The notes under the pieces were generated by a model. That model made no database searches and was not told where the DNA came from. It saw nothing but the letters and a program-made list of their open reading frames with translations. From UBA7662 sp036787895 (GTDB taxonomy: Bacteria; Bacteroidota; Bacteroidia; UBA7662): a DNA stretch of 64,000 nucleotides. A program made the translations under genes and the position numbers. Location: assembly GCA_036787895.1 (NCBI GenBank), contig DAIQOK010000005.1, positions 1 to 64,000 on the forward strand, read 5' to 3'. This document shows, piece after piece, positions 7,996-17,104 of this stretch (position 1 is the first letter of the stretch; each line of letters starts with the position of its first letter).

Positions 7996-10527
7996 TTGAC
8001 TTTCCTCTTGAAGCTACTTTTTCGTTCCGTAACACCATTTTTACTATTAGTATTAACCAGCATAGCAACCAACTCACAGGCTCAAATGCCGGGTGGAATG
8101 CCTGGTCAAGGTGGTTCAACCCGGGTTATGCCGGCGATTTCCCGCATCTACGGTAAAGTAATCGATAACGACAGCCGCAAGCCTGTAGAATTTGCCACCG
8201 TTACGCTTTTTGCGTTACGCAAAGACAGTATCATCAGCGGGGCTTTGGTAAGGCAAAATGGTGATTTCAGCCTCGAAAAGCTGCCCTTCGGAAAATTCCG
8301 ACTGAAAATCAGCTTTATTGGCTACAAAACGCTTGAACAAAATGTAGAGATTACTCCTCAAAAAATGGAGCAAGACCTGGGTAATTTCCGCTTGAAATTA
8401 GATGCCGCCATGCTTGGCACCGTAGAAGTTGAAGCTGAGAAGGCAACGGTAATCATGAGCATCGACCGCAAAGTGTATAATGTCGATAAAGACATCAGTG
8501 CACGAGGCGGGACTGGTTTGGATGTCATGAAAAATCTACCCGGTGTTAGTGTAGACGCTGAAGGCAATGTCAATTTACGCAATGGCAGCCCGACTGTTTT
8601 TATCGATGGCCGACCATCCACTATGACCCTTGAACAAATTCCAGCCGATCAGATTGAGCGTGTAGAGATTATCACCAATCCCAGTGCAAAATTTGATGCA
8701 AGCACTACCGGAGGTATACTCAATGTGATTTTAAAGAAAAATACCAAACCAGGTTATCATGGAATGGTCAATGCCGGTTATGGCTTTTTCAATCGTTATA
8801 ATGGCGGTGGCAATATTAATATCAAAGAAGGAAAGTTGAATGTTGGGCTCAGTTACAACATCAACAGCCGTATGGTGGAAACAGCAGGTTATAACCGCCG
8901 GACCAACTTTTTCAACGACAAGGAAACCGGCTCTTTCGACCAATCGAACATTAATTTTGGCGGTCGTACTTTCCAATTTGGTCGTCTTAATTTTGATTAT
9001 CAATTAACAAATCGGAGCACAATTACGCTGGCTCAAAATATAGGCGGAGGTACTTTCCGCACCGACGATGAGCAGACCTTTTTAACGTACGATGGGGCTA
9101 AAAACCTACTCGAAAGCGGTTTCCGCACCAACGACCAGGAAAATTATTTCCGAAACTATACCACCCAATTCATGTGGCGGCAAACCTACCCCAAAGAAGG
9201 CAAGGAATGGACAGCCGATCTGACCTACAATATCGGACGTAACGGAACCGATGCTGTTTTCAATACCTTACTGAAAGACGCCAATGGAGTAACTAAGCCC
9301 AATCAACCTGAATTACAGCTGAATACAGGAGGTGGTCAAACCCATGTAGCTACTTTTCAATTCGACTATACAGACCCCTTGAGTGCAACCAGTAAACTCG
9401 AATTGGGTGTACGGAGTAATTATCGCTTGAACAGTTCTGATTTGAACGTTAATCTGTTCGACTATAATCTTGGCACTTATGTGGCCGATACATTTCTCAC
9501 CAACGAATACCGGGTAGATGATATCGTTAATGCGGCTTATGTCACTTATACCAGCACTTTTAGAGGACGTTTTAATTATCAGGCCGGTTTACGTTTTGAG
9601 CAGACCTATCTGGTTGCGGAGCTCGTTGGTAAAAGTCAGACCTTCTCCTACCTCTACCCCAATGGCTTAAATAATTTAGGAAAAGCCTTTTTCCCCAGTT
9701 TGTATTTGTCGCGGAAAATCGATGCACGCCGAGAAGCTCAGCTTAACTTCTCCCGCAAAATCAATCGTCCGGGTTTCAGGCAAATCACCCCATTCATCTT
9801 TTTTGCCGACAAACAGAATTATACTATTGGTAATCCAGCATTGGCACCAGAATTCATCAATCTGGCAGAGGCCAACTACAGCCATAGTTTTAATAAGGGT
9901 AGCTATCTGGGATCGGTTTATGGCAGGTATACCCAGGATGTGATAACCAATTTTGTATATGTGTTGCCTACCGACTCTAGCGTTTTGGTGAGCACTTTTA
10001 CGAATGGTAACAGCCAATCTTCTTTTGGTACGGAACAAACGATGAAGTATACGTTTAGCGAAAAATTGGAAGTTACCTTGAACGGAAACATCTTTTTCAC
10101 CAATATCGCGGCCAATGTAGGCGGGTTAAACCTCAACAACAGTGGCCTGAGTTGGACAGCAAAAATAAACGCCACCTACAAGCTACCCAAACAATTTAAC
10201 TTGCAGCTCAATTCCGATTATGAGGCGCCGCGCATCATACCTCAAGGTCGTACCATTCCTTCATATAGCACCGATTTGAGCTTGAGCAAGGACATCAAAA
10301 AAGTTTGGTCGTTGGCAGTCAGTGTTCAGGACATTTTCAACACCCGGCGTTTTGGACAGTTTTACGATACACCAAGCTTCACCCAGGACTTTAGTCGCAG
10401 GCGCGATACCCGTTTTCTGCGGCTTACTGCCAGTTACCGTTTTGGTGAGATGGATGTATCACTACTCAAACGTTTGCGCCGCGGTGGTCAGTCTGGCGGT
10501 GGAGGTGGTATGGATCTCGATTTCTAG
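7996..10527 (+). CDS. TonB-dependent receptor, outer-membrane beta-barrel family
   Basis: An 843-residue outer-membrane receptor. Order: signal peptide (to about residue 29, ending SQAQ), a glycine-rich linker, a carboxypeptidase-regulatory-like domain (about 48-130, YGKVIDNDSRKPVEFATVTL), a plug domain (about 150-250, including GVSVDAEGNVNLRNGSPTVF and an ERVEIITNPSAKFDA stretch), then a long barrel ending in a glycine-rich tail. The lack of a clear TonB box and the C-terminus resemble the outer_membrane_beta-barrel (OMP_b-brl_3) group. The start is TTG (7996, or 8008). It may import an unknown ligand; there is no SusD partner next to it. Confidence 0.85.
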   Translation: MTFLLKLLFRSVTPFLLLVLTSIATNSQAQMPGGMPGQGGSTRVMPAISRIYGKVIDNDSRKPVEFATVTLFALRKDSIISGALVRQNGDFSLEKLPFGKFRLKISFIGYKTLEQNVEITPQKMEQDLGNFRLKLDAAMLGTVEVEAEKATVIMSIDRKVYNVDKDISARGGTGLDVMKNLPGVSVDAEGNVNLRNGSPTVFIDGRPSTMTLEQIPADQIERVEIITNPSAKFDASTTGGILNVILKKNTKPGYHGMVNAGYGFFNRYNGGGNINIKEGKLNVGLSYNINSRMVETAGYNRRTNFFNDKETGSFDQSNINFGGRTFQFGRLNFDYQLTNRSTITLAQNIGGGTFRTDDEQTFLTYDGAKNLLESGFRTNDQENYFRNYTTQFMWRQTYPKEGKEWTADLTYNIGRNGTDAVFNTLLKDANGVTKPNQPELQLNTGGGQTHVATFQFDYTDPLSATSKLELGVRSNYRLNSSDLNVNLFDYNLGTYVADTFLTNEYRVDDIVNAAYVTYTSTFRGRFNYQAGLRFEQTYLVAELVGKSQTFSYLYPNGLNNLGKAFFPSLYLSRKIDARREAQLNFSRKINRPGFRQITPFIFFADKQNYTIGNPALAPEFINLAEANYSHSFNKGSYLGSVYGRYTQDVITNFVYVLPTDSSVLVSTFTNGNSQSSFGTEQTMKYTFSEKLEVTLNGNIFFTNIAANVGGLNLNNSGLSWTAKINATYKLPKQFNLQLNSDYEAPRIIPQGRTIPSYSTDLSLSKDIKKVWSLAVSVQDIFNTRRFGQFYDTPSFTQDFSRRRDTRFLRLTASYRFGEMDVSLLKRLRRGGQSGGGGGMDLDF

Positions 10528-10548
10528 GATAGTAAATTGTTTTGACAT

Positions 10549-10582
10549 AAAAAAAGGTCGCCACTGCTGGCGACCTTTTTTT
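10549..10582. terminator. Bidirectional terminator between receptor and yceI
   Basis: A perfect 14-bp stem: seven As plus GGTCGCC (10549-10562), a 6-nt loop, then GGCGACC and seven Ts (10569-10582). With A and T runs on both sides it can serve both converging genes. Confidence 0.9.
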
Positions 10583-10598
10583 ATTTACAATCGGGCTA

Positions 10599-11138
10599 TT
10601 AGGCAGCTGAGAGCTGGATATCGCCCAATAATTTGATTTCGTCGCTTACGAGCAGGTCGCCGGCCTCGGTTACCACATGGAATTTGAGGCCGAAATCTTG
10701 GCGATTTACCTTGCCACTGAAGCTCAAGCCAGCTTTGGCATTACCCCATGGATCCACTTTTACACCGCCAATTTCAACCATCAGGCTGATTTCGCGGGTC
10801 ACATCACGCATGGTGAGATCGCCTACCAGCTCAAAGCTGTCCGCTTTCACGTTTTTAACAGCTTTGCTCACAAAAGTGAGTTTTGGATATGCTTCTGCAT
10901 TGAAGAAGTCGTCAGATTTCAAATGGCCGTCGCGCTGCTCGTTGTTGGTGTTTATAGAGGCAATATCTGCCTCGAATTTTACCTTGGCTGTGCTAAAGTC
11001 GTTCCCTTCGGTTTCTACTTCAACGGCATACGATTGGAAGGTACCGGTCACAGTAGTGATCATGAGGTGTTTCGCCTTGAAGGTGATTTCACTGTGGGCA
11101 GTATCGATGGCCCATTTGGTTAATGTTTGTGTGCTCAT
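10599..11138 (-). CDS. YceI-family protein
   Basis: A 179-residue YceI-like lipocalin-fold protein that should bind a polyisoprenoid-like lipid. Characteristic features: WAIDTAHSEITFKAKHLMI at the N-terminus, FEADIASINTNNEQRDGHLK in the middle, and LVGDLTMRDVTREISL. The ATG at 11138 gives the canonical MSTQTLTKWAID start; upstream residues would not fit. No signal peptide is seen, so this copy is probably cytoplasmic. The promoter region contains nested inverted repeats, which suggests control by a dedicated repressor; in this phylum MarR/HxlR-type regulators often control yceI (general knowledge, none seen here). Confidence 0.88.
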   Translation of the reverse strand: MSTQTLTKWAIDTAHSEITFKAKHLMITTVTGTFQSYAVEVETEGNDFSTAKVKFEADIASINTNNEQRDGHLKSDDFFNAEAYPKLTFVSKAVKNVKADSFELVGDLTMRDVTREISLMVEIGGVKVDPWGNAKAGLSFSGKVNRQDFGLKFHVVTEAGDLLVSDEIKLLGDIQLSAA

Positions 11139-11168
11139 TGGTATAAGGTTTATAAAATTGATTTGTTT

Positions 11169-11219
11169 ACTTCGTTTTAACATTGATGTTTAAACATCGT
11201 TTGCAAATATAAACGAAGT
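11169..11219 (-). promoter_or_regulatory. Nested inverted repeats around the yceI promoter (candidate operator)
   Basis: ACTTCGTTT (11169-11177) is repeated inverted as AAACGAAGT (11211-11219). Between them lies a perfect 14-bp palindrome, GATGTTTAAACATC (11185-11198). The outer arm next to the minus-strand promoter box overlaps its upstream side, so a repressor bound here could block transcription of yceI. Confidence 0.6.
11204..11211 (-). promoter_or_regulatory. yceI promoter, -7 element TATATTTG
   Basis: On the minus strand this is TATATTTG, a perfect match to the Bacteroidota -7 consensus TAnnTTTG, 65 bp upstream of the yceI start at 11138. Confidence 0.6.
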
Positions 11220-11320
11220 TTAAACTTTAAAGTTCACTGACATCAAATAATTTTTTTCATAGCTCACCGCTTTCCTTCAAACCAACTAACTTGGAACAAG
11301 CTTAGCTGTCATGCCCATCT

Positions 11321-12616
11321 ATGCCTAAATACTTTATCTATTTGCTCCTATTGAGCTTTTGTAGCCTCGCACGCGGGCAATCCTATTTCCCTCCATTGAC
11401 GGGCAATGTTTGGGATACCATTCATCCGGCTACCTACAATATCCATCAGACAGCTATCGATTCAGCATTGGCGTTTTTAAGCCGGAACGACACCAAAGCA
11501 TTCATTGTATTAAAAGATGGCAAAATATTGCATGAACATTATTTCGGCACTTTCACCCGCGACAGTAATTGGTATTGGGCATCGGCAGGTAAAACAATAA
11601 CGGCCTTCGCGGTTGGTATGGCTCAAAATCAGGGGCACCTAAAAATCGACTCCCCCACTTCGCGCTATCTGGGGCCAGGCTGGACTTCATTGACCAGCGG
11701 GCAAGAACAACAAATTACTGTCTGGCATCAGCTTACGATGACCAGCGGTTTGAACGATAACGTGACCGACGACAACTGTAGTTCTCCGGCATGCCTTACT
11801 TATCTGGCTACACCGGCTAGCCGATGGGCCTATCACAATGCACCCTATACCTTACTTCATGATGTAGTGGCGGCTGCAAGCAGTCAGGGTTGGCAGCAGT
11901 ATTTTAATCAGCAAATTAGCGCCCGAACAGGCATTAATGGATTGTGGGTAAATCATGTGCTGTTTAGTCGGCCAAGAGCGATGGCGCGTTTTGGTTTGTT
12001 GATGCTGAACAAGGGCATTTGGAATGGCGACACCTTACTCGGCGACACGGCTTATTTGAATGCCATGACGCGGCCGAATCAGTCAATCAACCCTGCCTAT
12101 GGTTATCTATGGTGGTTAAACGGGCAGAGCAGTTTTATGCTACCCGATGTACAAGCCCAAATTCCGGGTTCGCTCATCCCTCAGGCACCTGCCGAATTGG
12201 TCATGGGATTAGGCAAAAATGACCAAAAACTTTATTTGCTGCCTACGAGTAATATCGTCATCATTCGCATGGGCAATGGTTCCGGTTCAGAAGTCCCCAT
12301 TGTATTCGACCGGGAATTCTGGCCTTTGCTCTCGCCTATCTTGCCTGCAGCATCTACTTCTTTAGCCGATAGTCTAAAAGAAGAAGAATTACTCCTTTTT
12401 CCCAATCCGGTAGCGACTTCAAGCTGGCTCAACTTGCGCTTAGCTGACGGCGACTTCAACTTTCAATGGCTTCACAGCACAGGTCGTCCATTACAAAAGG
12501 AAAACCCCATTGTCGAACAAAAAATTAAATCTCCCCAGGTAGCGGGTCTGTATTTGCTCAAAATTGTTAGCCGGTCAGGTGGCCAAGTCTACTACCGTAA
12601 AATAGTAGTCAACTAA
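11321..12616 (+). CDS. Secreted class C beta-lactamase-family serine hydrolase with T9SS domain
   Basis: A 431-residue exported serine hydrolase. Signal peptide to about residue 20 (ending ARGQ). The catalytic SxxK is S88-AG-K91 (ASAGKTI), the YxN motif is Y171-HN (YHNAPY), and the C-terminal sorting domain starts near residue 365 (LLFPNPV) and ends YYRKIVVN. Family members include D-alanyl-D-alanine carboxypeptidases and esterases; the substrate is not known. The T9SS domain indicates outer-membrane translocation. A methyltransferase gene follows after 13 bp. Confidence 0.85.
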   Translation: MPKYFIYLLLLSFCSLARGQSYFPPLTGNVWDTIHPATYNIHQTAIDSALAFLSRNDTKAFIVLKDGKILHEHYFGTFTRDSNWYWASAGKTITAFAVGMAQNQGHLKIDSPTSRYLGPGWTSLTSGQEQQITVWHQLTMTSGLNDNVTDDNCSSPACLTYLATPASRWAYHNAPYTLLHDVVAAASSQGWQQYFNQQISARTGINGLWVNHVLFSRPRAMARFGLLMLNKGIWNGDTLLGDTAYLNAMTRPNQSINPAYGYLWWLNGQSSFMLPDVQAQIPGSLIPQAPAELVMGLGKNDQKLYLLPTSNIVIIRMGNGSGSEVPIVFDREFWPLLSPILPAASTSLADSLKEEELLLFPNPVATSSWLNLRLADGDFNFQWLHSTGRPLQKENPIVEQKIKSPQVAGLYLLKIVSRSGGQVYYRKIVVN

Positions 12617-12629
12617 TTTTTCAAAATTT

Positions 12630-13238
12630 ATGCAGCCCTCCTTCAATTCCGACTTCTGGGACCAACGTTATGCCACCGGAACCTACGTTTATAGCGAAAG
12701 TCCAAATGTGTTTTTGAAAGCACAGACTGAAAGGCTCAAGCCCGGAAAAATGCTACTTCCTTTCGAGGGCGAAGGCCGCAATGCTGTTTACGCTGCCACT
12801 TTGGGCTGGGAGGTGACTTGCTTCGATTTCAGCACCTCAGGCAAATACAAGGCAGATCAACTGGTTCAAAAACATGGCGTAACCATCAACTATCTGGATT
12901 GCGACTTCCGGGACTTCAGCTGGCCAGACCAGCATTATGACTTGGTGGGCCTCTTCTACGCCCATCTACCCGAAAACAACCGAAAAGAATTGCATTCCCG
13001 CATCCTACCAAAACTCGATATTGGCGGGCTGCTTTTGTTAGAAGCCTTCGACAAAAAACAACTCGGTCTGGCCAGCGGTGGACCGCAAACAACCGATATG
13101 TTGTACGACATTGATATACTGCAAACCGACTTTAAACATTTGCGAAACAGGGTGATTGAGCAGCTCAGGATTAAGCTGGACGAAGGTCCAGGCCATCAGG
13201 TAGAAGCTGAAATATTGAGGTTAGCAGCAATGCGGTAA
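12630..13238 (+). CDS. Class I SAM-dependent methyltransferase (TehB/TPMT-like)
   Basis: A 202-residue cytoplasmic enzyme. The family start FWDQRYATGTYVYSESPN is followed by a SAM-binding motif I variant, LLPFEGEGRNAVYAA, and motif II CFDFS. This pattern matches TehB/thiopurine methyltransferase-like small methyltransferases, which often modify toxic metalloids, thiols or other small molecules. The exact substrate cannot be assigned. Confidence 0.82.
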   Translation: MQPSFNSDFWDQRYATGTYVYSESPNVFLKAQTERLKPGKMLLPFEGEGRNAVYAATLGWEVTCFDFSTSGKYKADQLVQKHGVTINYLDCDFRDFSWPDQHYDLVGLFYAHLPENNRKELHSRILPKLDIGGLLLLEAFDKKQLGLASGGPQTTDMLYDIDILQTDFKHLRNRVIEQLRIKLDEGPGHQVEAEILRLAAMR

Positions 13239-13290
13239 ATTCACCTGACCAAACATATTAAAATTTATGTGTTTCGATAAATTCAAAGAA

Positions 13291-14175
13291 ATGAAAATCT
13301 ATGCAATATGTATCTCTCTGGCCTTTTTTGGACTGTTAGTTAGCTGCAATTCAGCTGACAGCATCAAACAATACGCTGCTACGGAGTCTTATCCCAACGA
13401 CACTATATTACGAATCATATCTTCCAAAAGGGCTTTGATCGTCATTGCCCACGATGACGATATGTGTGCCATAGCCGGTACTGCATCGCTTTTAAATAAA
13501 GCAGGCTGGGAAATTGGTGTATTAAGTTTAGAACGATCACCGGATCGTGATGCCGCCCATATTAAGGCTTGTCGGTCGATTTTAGACACAGTAATGTTTG
13601 TGGATTTGAGTCCGGAACAAATCAGAAATGACAGTGAAGCAGAAAGGGCCAGGTATTATGCCTTTCCAAAAGATAGTATCGATTTGATCTTTAACCGGTC
13701 GGTGGTTGAGGCAGCCTATCTTCAAAGTATTCAAGCTTTTAATCCGACCGTTCTATTTTCACTCGACAATGAAATGGGTGGTTATGGGAATCCGGAGCAT
13801 GTATTGATTAGTCAGCTGGTTTTAGACTTAGCCTTATCCAAACGCATTCAAGCTAAATACATCTATCAAAGTGTATATACCGACCACATGGAGAACACCA
13901 TCATGGCTCGGCATGCCAAAAGAATGAAAAGCTGGGGTTTTCCAGGTGATGAATGGGACAATGCCAAAAGAATTTACGGTGTTAGCGGCATGCCTGAACC
14001 GAGTATTCAAATAAAAATCGAAAGTGAAGCTGAGGAGAAAATGGCCTATTTACGGTCGTATAACAAACGAGAAAGAAAAACACTCGGCTTTTTTGTACCT
14101 GAATTTGAAAGTTATGATGCCCAAACTTATTTCAGGATTTTTAACCGGGAGTTTTATAGGGTGATTGAATTATAG
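13291..14175 (+). CDS. PIG-L family deacetylase, lipoprotein
   Basis: A 294-residue lipoprotein starting at the ATG at 13291 (lipobox LLVSC, cysteine 19). It shows the PIG-L/LmbE zinc-site motifs: AHDDD at residues 53-57 (usually PHPDD) and GNPEH at 166-170. Enzymes of this family deacetylate N-acetylglucosaminyl compounds. The first motif has Ala for Pro, a tolerated change. It is probably anchored in the periplasm or on the outer membrane. The earlier ATG at 13267 would add eight residues before the signal peptide. Confidence 0.83.
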   Translation: MKIYAICISLAFFGLLVSCNSADSIKQYAATESYPNDTILRIISSKRALIVIAHDDDMCAIAGTASLLNKAGWEIGVLSLERSPDRDAAHIKACRSILDTVMFVDLSPEQIRNDSEAERARYYAFPKDSIDLIFNRSVVEAAYLQSIQAFNPTVLFSLDNEMGGYGNPEHVLISQLVLDLALSKRIQAKYIYQSVYTDHMENTIMARHAKRMKSWGFPGDEWDNAKRIYGVSGMPEPSIQIKIESEAEEKMAYLRSYNKRERKTLGFFVPEFESYDAQTYFRIFNREFYRVIEL

Positions 14176-14401
14176 TTTTTGGCTTATGGAAACTACAGCT
14201 AAAAACATGTTGATGTCCATTTTAACTGACTTAATTGTAAGATTTCACCTTGCAATGGAAAGCCAAACTTTGCCCATATAATTGCCTTGGTTTACCTCAA
14301 TTCTTGAAACCATCGCTTATTATACTTTTCACCGAAGAAACTAAAATCGTGTTATTGTATTGAGTTGTATTTCTGACTTTGTCGGCTAAAAATAGCGCCT
14401 G

Positions 14402-15109
14402 ATGTCCCAAACTATGCTTAAAGCCAAGCTGATTTTGCTCCTTTCTTTATGTATTCTGCTACACTATCAGCCCAAAGTGATTGCGCAGCAGGATAGTTCA
14501 TGGAATGTATTGGTTTTAAAAAAAGGTTTGCAGCCTGAAATCAACGATAATATGGCGGTCTACAGTCCTACCGGCTTTTACCTCTACAAAAACTGTTTTT
14601 ACGATTTACAATTATCGAATAAAAAGGATTTGACATTAAGACTGATTGATGTTTTACCTGACACTTTGGTATTTATTGGTATTTCCCCTAAAAGAGATAC
14701 GGATTTAAGCATTGTTTCTAAAGATACATTCCGGATTCACCCGAGTAACATTCGTAAGATATACTTACTTAAGGACTGGGGTTCCGGTGCTAAAAAGACA
14801 CTAAAATGTGCCGAATATCATTTTATATTTTATCCATCTTTAGTCGAAAATCGTCTGGAAAGCAAAAAAGCACACATATACTCACATAATGAAGGCGAAA
14901 TCATTCCCCGGCTGAGTGCTACTGGTATAACCTATCATTACGAGTTTGGGGGTAGACTTTTTTATCACTCAGGAATAGAATATTATACGCTAAAAGAGAG
15001 TGATGAAAATAAAATCAAAATACTGAATGGAGTAATGACAGCATTAGATATTATGCTTAATAAACGGGTTTATATCCCGATTCCCCAAAAACAAAAAAAA
15101 GAGGATTGA
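14402..15109 (+). CDS. Secreted protein of unknown function
   Basis: A 235-residue protein with a signal peptide (about residues 1-29, ending VIAQ). The mature part is rich in beta-strand-like segments (FYLYKNCFYDLQL, DTLVFIGISPKRDT, EYHFIFYPSL) and ends with a lysine-rich tail (QKQKKED). I recognise no family. It stands alone with about 220 bp of non-coding sequence before it; TGACTTTG, one mismatch from TAnnTTTG, lies just upstream. Confidence 0.6.
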   Translation: MSQTMLKAKLILLLSLCILLHYQPKVIAQQDSSWNVLVLKKGLQPEINDNMAVYSPTGFYLYKNCFYDLQLSNKKDLTLRLIDVLPDTLVFIGISPKRDTDLSIVSKDTFRIHPSNIRKIYLLKDWGSGAKKTLKCAEYHFIFYPSLVENRLESKKAHIYSHNEGEIIPRLSATGITYHYEFGGRLFYHSGIEYYTLKESDENKIKILNGVMTALDIMLNKRVYIPIPQKQKKED

Positions 15110-15204
15110 AATTCAGATTTCAATGAACATCAAAATACTTAAAATAAATGAGGCCTGCCTTTCTATTCGACCTGCATTAAAGTCGCTTTGATTAGGAACA
15201 GCAT

Positions 15205-16407
15205 TCAAATCCCAAACTCGACCTGAAAAATCGTACCCCAGCGATTACCGGCATGACTGCTTGCCACTATTCCATCGCGCCAGCGGTAGCTGAGGTGCAT
15301 TTGGGCCTTTATCCGGTGACCATTAAAATATTTGCCGCCGCCCAACCAGACCTCTTCAGCACGACCTTCGTAGCTGCGAATTTGAGCACCCGGCCACAAC
15401 TGACTGTAGCGCGCTGCTAACTCAACTTTATTTGGGAAACAATAACTCAATTGCTGATTCAAACCGGCACCGGTATAGATATATCGTACTGAGCCTGTAC
15501 TGTTAACTGTTATCGGATTTTCAGCGGAACGATCCATAAATTCTACACTATACGCCCAGCCGAGATATTTAAAAAGGAAGTCGGCCGTGAAAGTCCCAAA
15601 ATCGCGAAAGGCAAACAATTCCGAACCTAATTGACCACCTGTTCGACTGCTTTTGTGGTTAAAGCTGTAGCCTGCTGCCAGCGAAATTTTCGGTCTACGC
15701 TCTCTTTCGATATCGCCTTCAGAATAATCTCCACCATTGGTAAAATTGCCAAAAGGTAGAAATTCAAGTCGACCAGTATACGCCAAACCATCATTAATGG
15801 TTGAAGCATTTCTACCATCACCACTGGTTAATGCTCCTTTAAAAATTATACGCGTTTCGGCTATCGGTAAGGTATAATAGGCAAATATGCCGAAATCCCT
15901 GTCGAGTGTCAGCGTGGCATTCACAATTGAGCGATCGGCGAATTGCTGCTGGCCCGATGAAATGACCCGCTGGCGGTTCCCAGGCAATTTTGACTGACCG
16001 AAACCGACATAAAACTGCGGCGTAAAATGATAGTATAAAATTGCATCCCGCACGATTTGGCTGATGGTACCTGTTTCCAGGTCCTGATCGGCTTTACTAA
16101 ATGCCAATTGCACATAATATTGCATCCGTTGATTCAGTACATAACCATCAAGTCGCAAACGCATACGCCTTACCCGAGCTTCTACCTGACTGATATGCAG
16201 GTCGTCGCCTGAAACGCTGGTCAATCCAATACGATTTTGCATCCTAAAGCGGAGATTGAGCAAAAACAGCGAATCCTGGCTGATGCTAATGCCGTTTTTT
16301 ACTTTGATCAAGGCTCTTTCGTCCGACTCACTCTGGGCCCCGCTGAATTTAATTCCTGTTAAAAGGAACATAAAACTCATACAAAGCAGTAAAAGCAGTT
16401 TCCGCAT
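15205..16407 (-). CDS. Phosphate-selective porin O/P-type outer-membrane porin
   Basis: A 400-residue outer-membrane porin: signal peptide ending SGAQ (residue 25), then a barrel domain of the OprO/OprP type, with RMRLRLDGYVLNQRMQYYVQ, YYHFTPQFYVGFGQSKLPGN and a final aromatic strand WGTIFQVEFGI. In this phylum such proteins are general anion or nutrient porins; phosphate selectivity is not demonstrated. It ends 10 bp from the next minus-strand gene upstream (RluA), suggesting read-through. Confidence 0.85.
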   Translation of the reverse strand: MRKLLLLLCMSFMFLLTGIKFSGAQSESDERALIKVKNGISISQDSLFLLNLRFRMQNRIGLTSVSGDDLHISQVEARVRRMRLRLDGYVLNQRMQYYVQLAFSKADQDLETGTISQIVRDAILYYHFTPQFYVGFGQSKLPGNRQRVISSGQQQFADRSIVNATLTLDRDFGIFAYYTLPIAETRIIFKGALTSGDGRNASTINDGLAYTGRLEFLPFGNFTNGGDYSEGDIERERRPKISLAAGYSFNHKSSRTGGQLGSELFAFRDFGTFTADFLFKYLGWAYSVEFMDRSAENPITVNSTGSVRYIYTGAGLNQQLSYCFPNKVELAARYSQLWPGAQIRSYEGRAEEVWLGGGKYFNGHRIKAQMHLSYRWRDGIVASSHAGNRWGTIFQVEFGI

Positions 16408-16417
16408 ATAGCCAAAA

Positions 16418-17104
16418 TCAGAAGCCGAACTTACTCTCCTGCCACCAAGGCTGGTTAGGAATTGGACAAACGATGGTCAAAAACTCCTTGGTCACCGGAT
16501 GCTCAAAAGATAACTTATGACTGTGCAGGCCGATACTATGATCGGGGTTTCCGTTTGGATAGCCATATTTCACATCACCCAAAATAGGATGGCCCATATG
16601 TGATAATTGCGAACGGATCTGGTGCGGTCGACCTGTTTTCGGCATCACTTCCAATAAGGTGAACTTATTATAGTATTTCAGGGCACGATAAGATAATTCG
16701 GCCCGTTTCGACTCCTTTACCTCTTTATCGTAAGCAAATACCAGATTTTTGTCGGTATTCTTTTTTAGGTAATGTACAAGCTCACCGGCTTCAGGAATAA
16801 CCTTCTCACGCACGATTGCCAGGTATTTTTTTTGCACCGTGCGGTCGTGAAACATTTTGTTCATACGCTCCAGGCCTTTACTGGTTTTAGCAAGCAATAC
16901 CAAACCGCTTACAGGGCGGTCGATGCGGTGGATGAGCCCGACAAAAGCTTCACCCGGTTTGTTGTATTTCACTACCAGGTAGTCCTGCACCCAGTCGAGT
17001 AAAGATTCATCGCCGGTATCGTCGCCTTGGGTTAGGAGACCGGCAGGTTTGTTCACAGCAATGAGGTGATTGTCCTCATAAAGGACGTGTAATTGATTAG
17101 CCAC
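16418..17104 (-). CDS. RluA-family pseudouridine synthase
   Basis: A 228-residue enzyme that converts uridine to pseudouridine in rRNA or tRNA. The catalytic signature HRIDR is at residues 59-63 (Asp62 catalytic), followed by SGLVLLAKT and, near residue 160, TGRPHQIRSQLSHMGHPI. It lacks an S4 domain, so it is a short RluA type rather than RluC/RluD. It starts at the same position where panB ends, so the two are transcribed together. Confidence 0.9.
   Translation of the reverse strand: MANQLHVLYEDNHLIAVNKPAGLLTQGDDTGDESLLDWVQDYLVVKYNKPGEAFVGLIHRIDRPVSGLVLLAKTSKGLERMNKMFHDRTVQKKYLAIVREKVIPEAGELVHYLKKNTDKNLVFAYDKEVKESKRAELSYRALKYYNKFTLLEVMPKTGRPHQIRSQLSHMGHPILGDVKYGYPNGNPDHSIGLHSHKLSFEHPVTKEFLTIVCPIPNQPWWQESKFGF

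Noticed and set aside
10633..11193. Two plus-strand frames of 186 and 148 codons over yceI
   Set aside because: They overlap a clear YceI gene on the other strand and show no family features.
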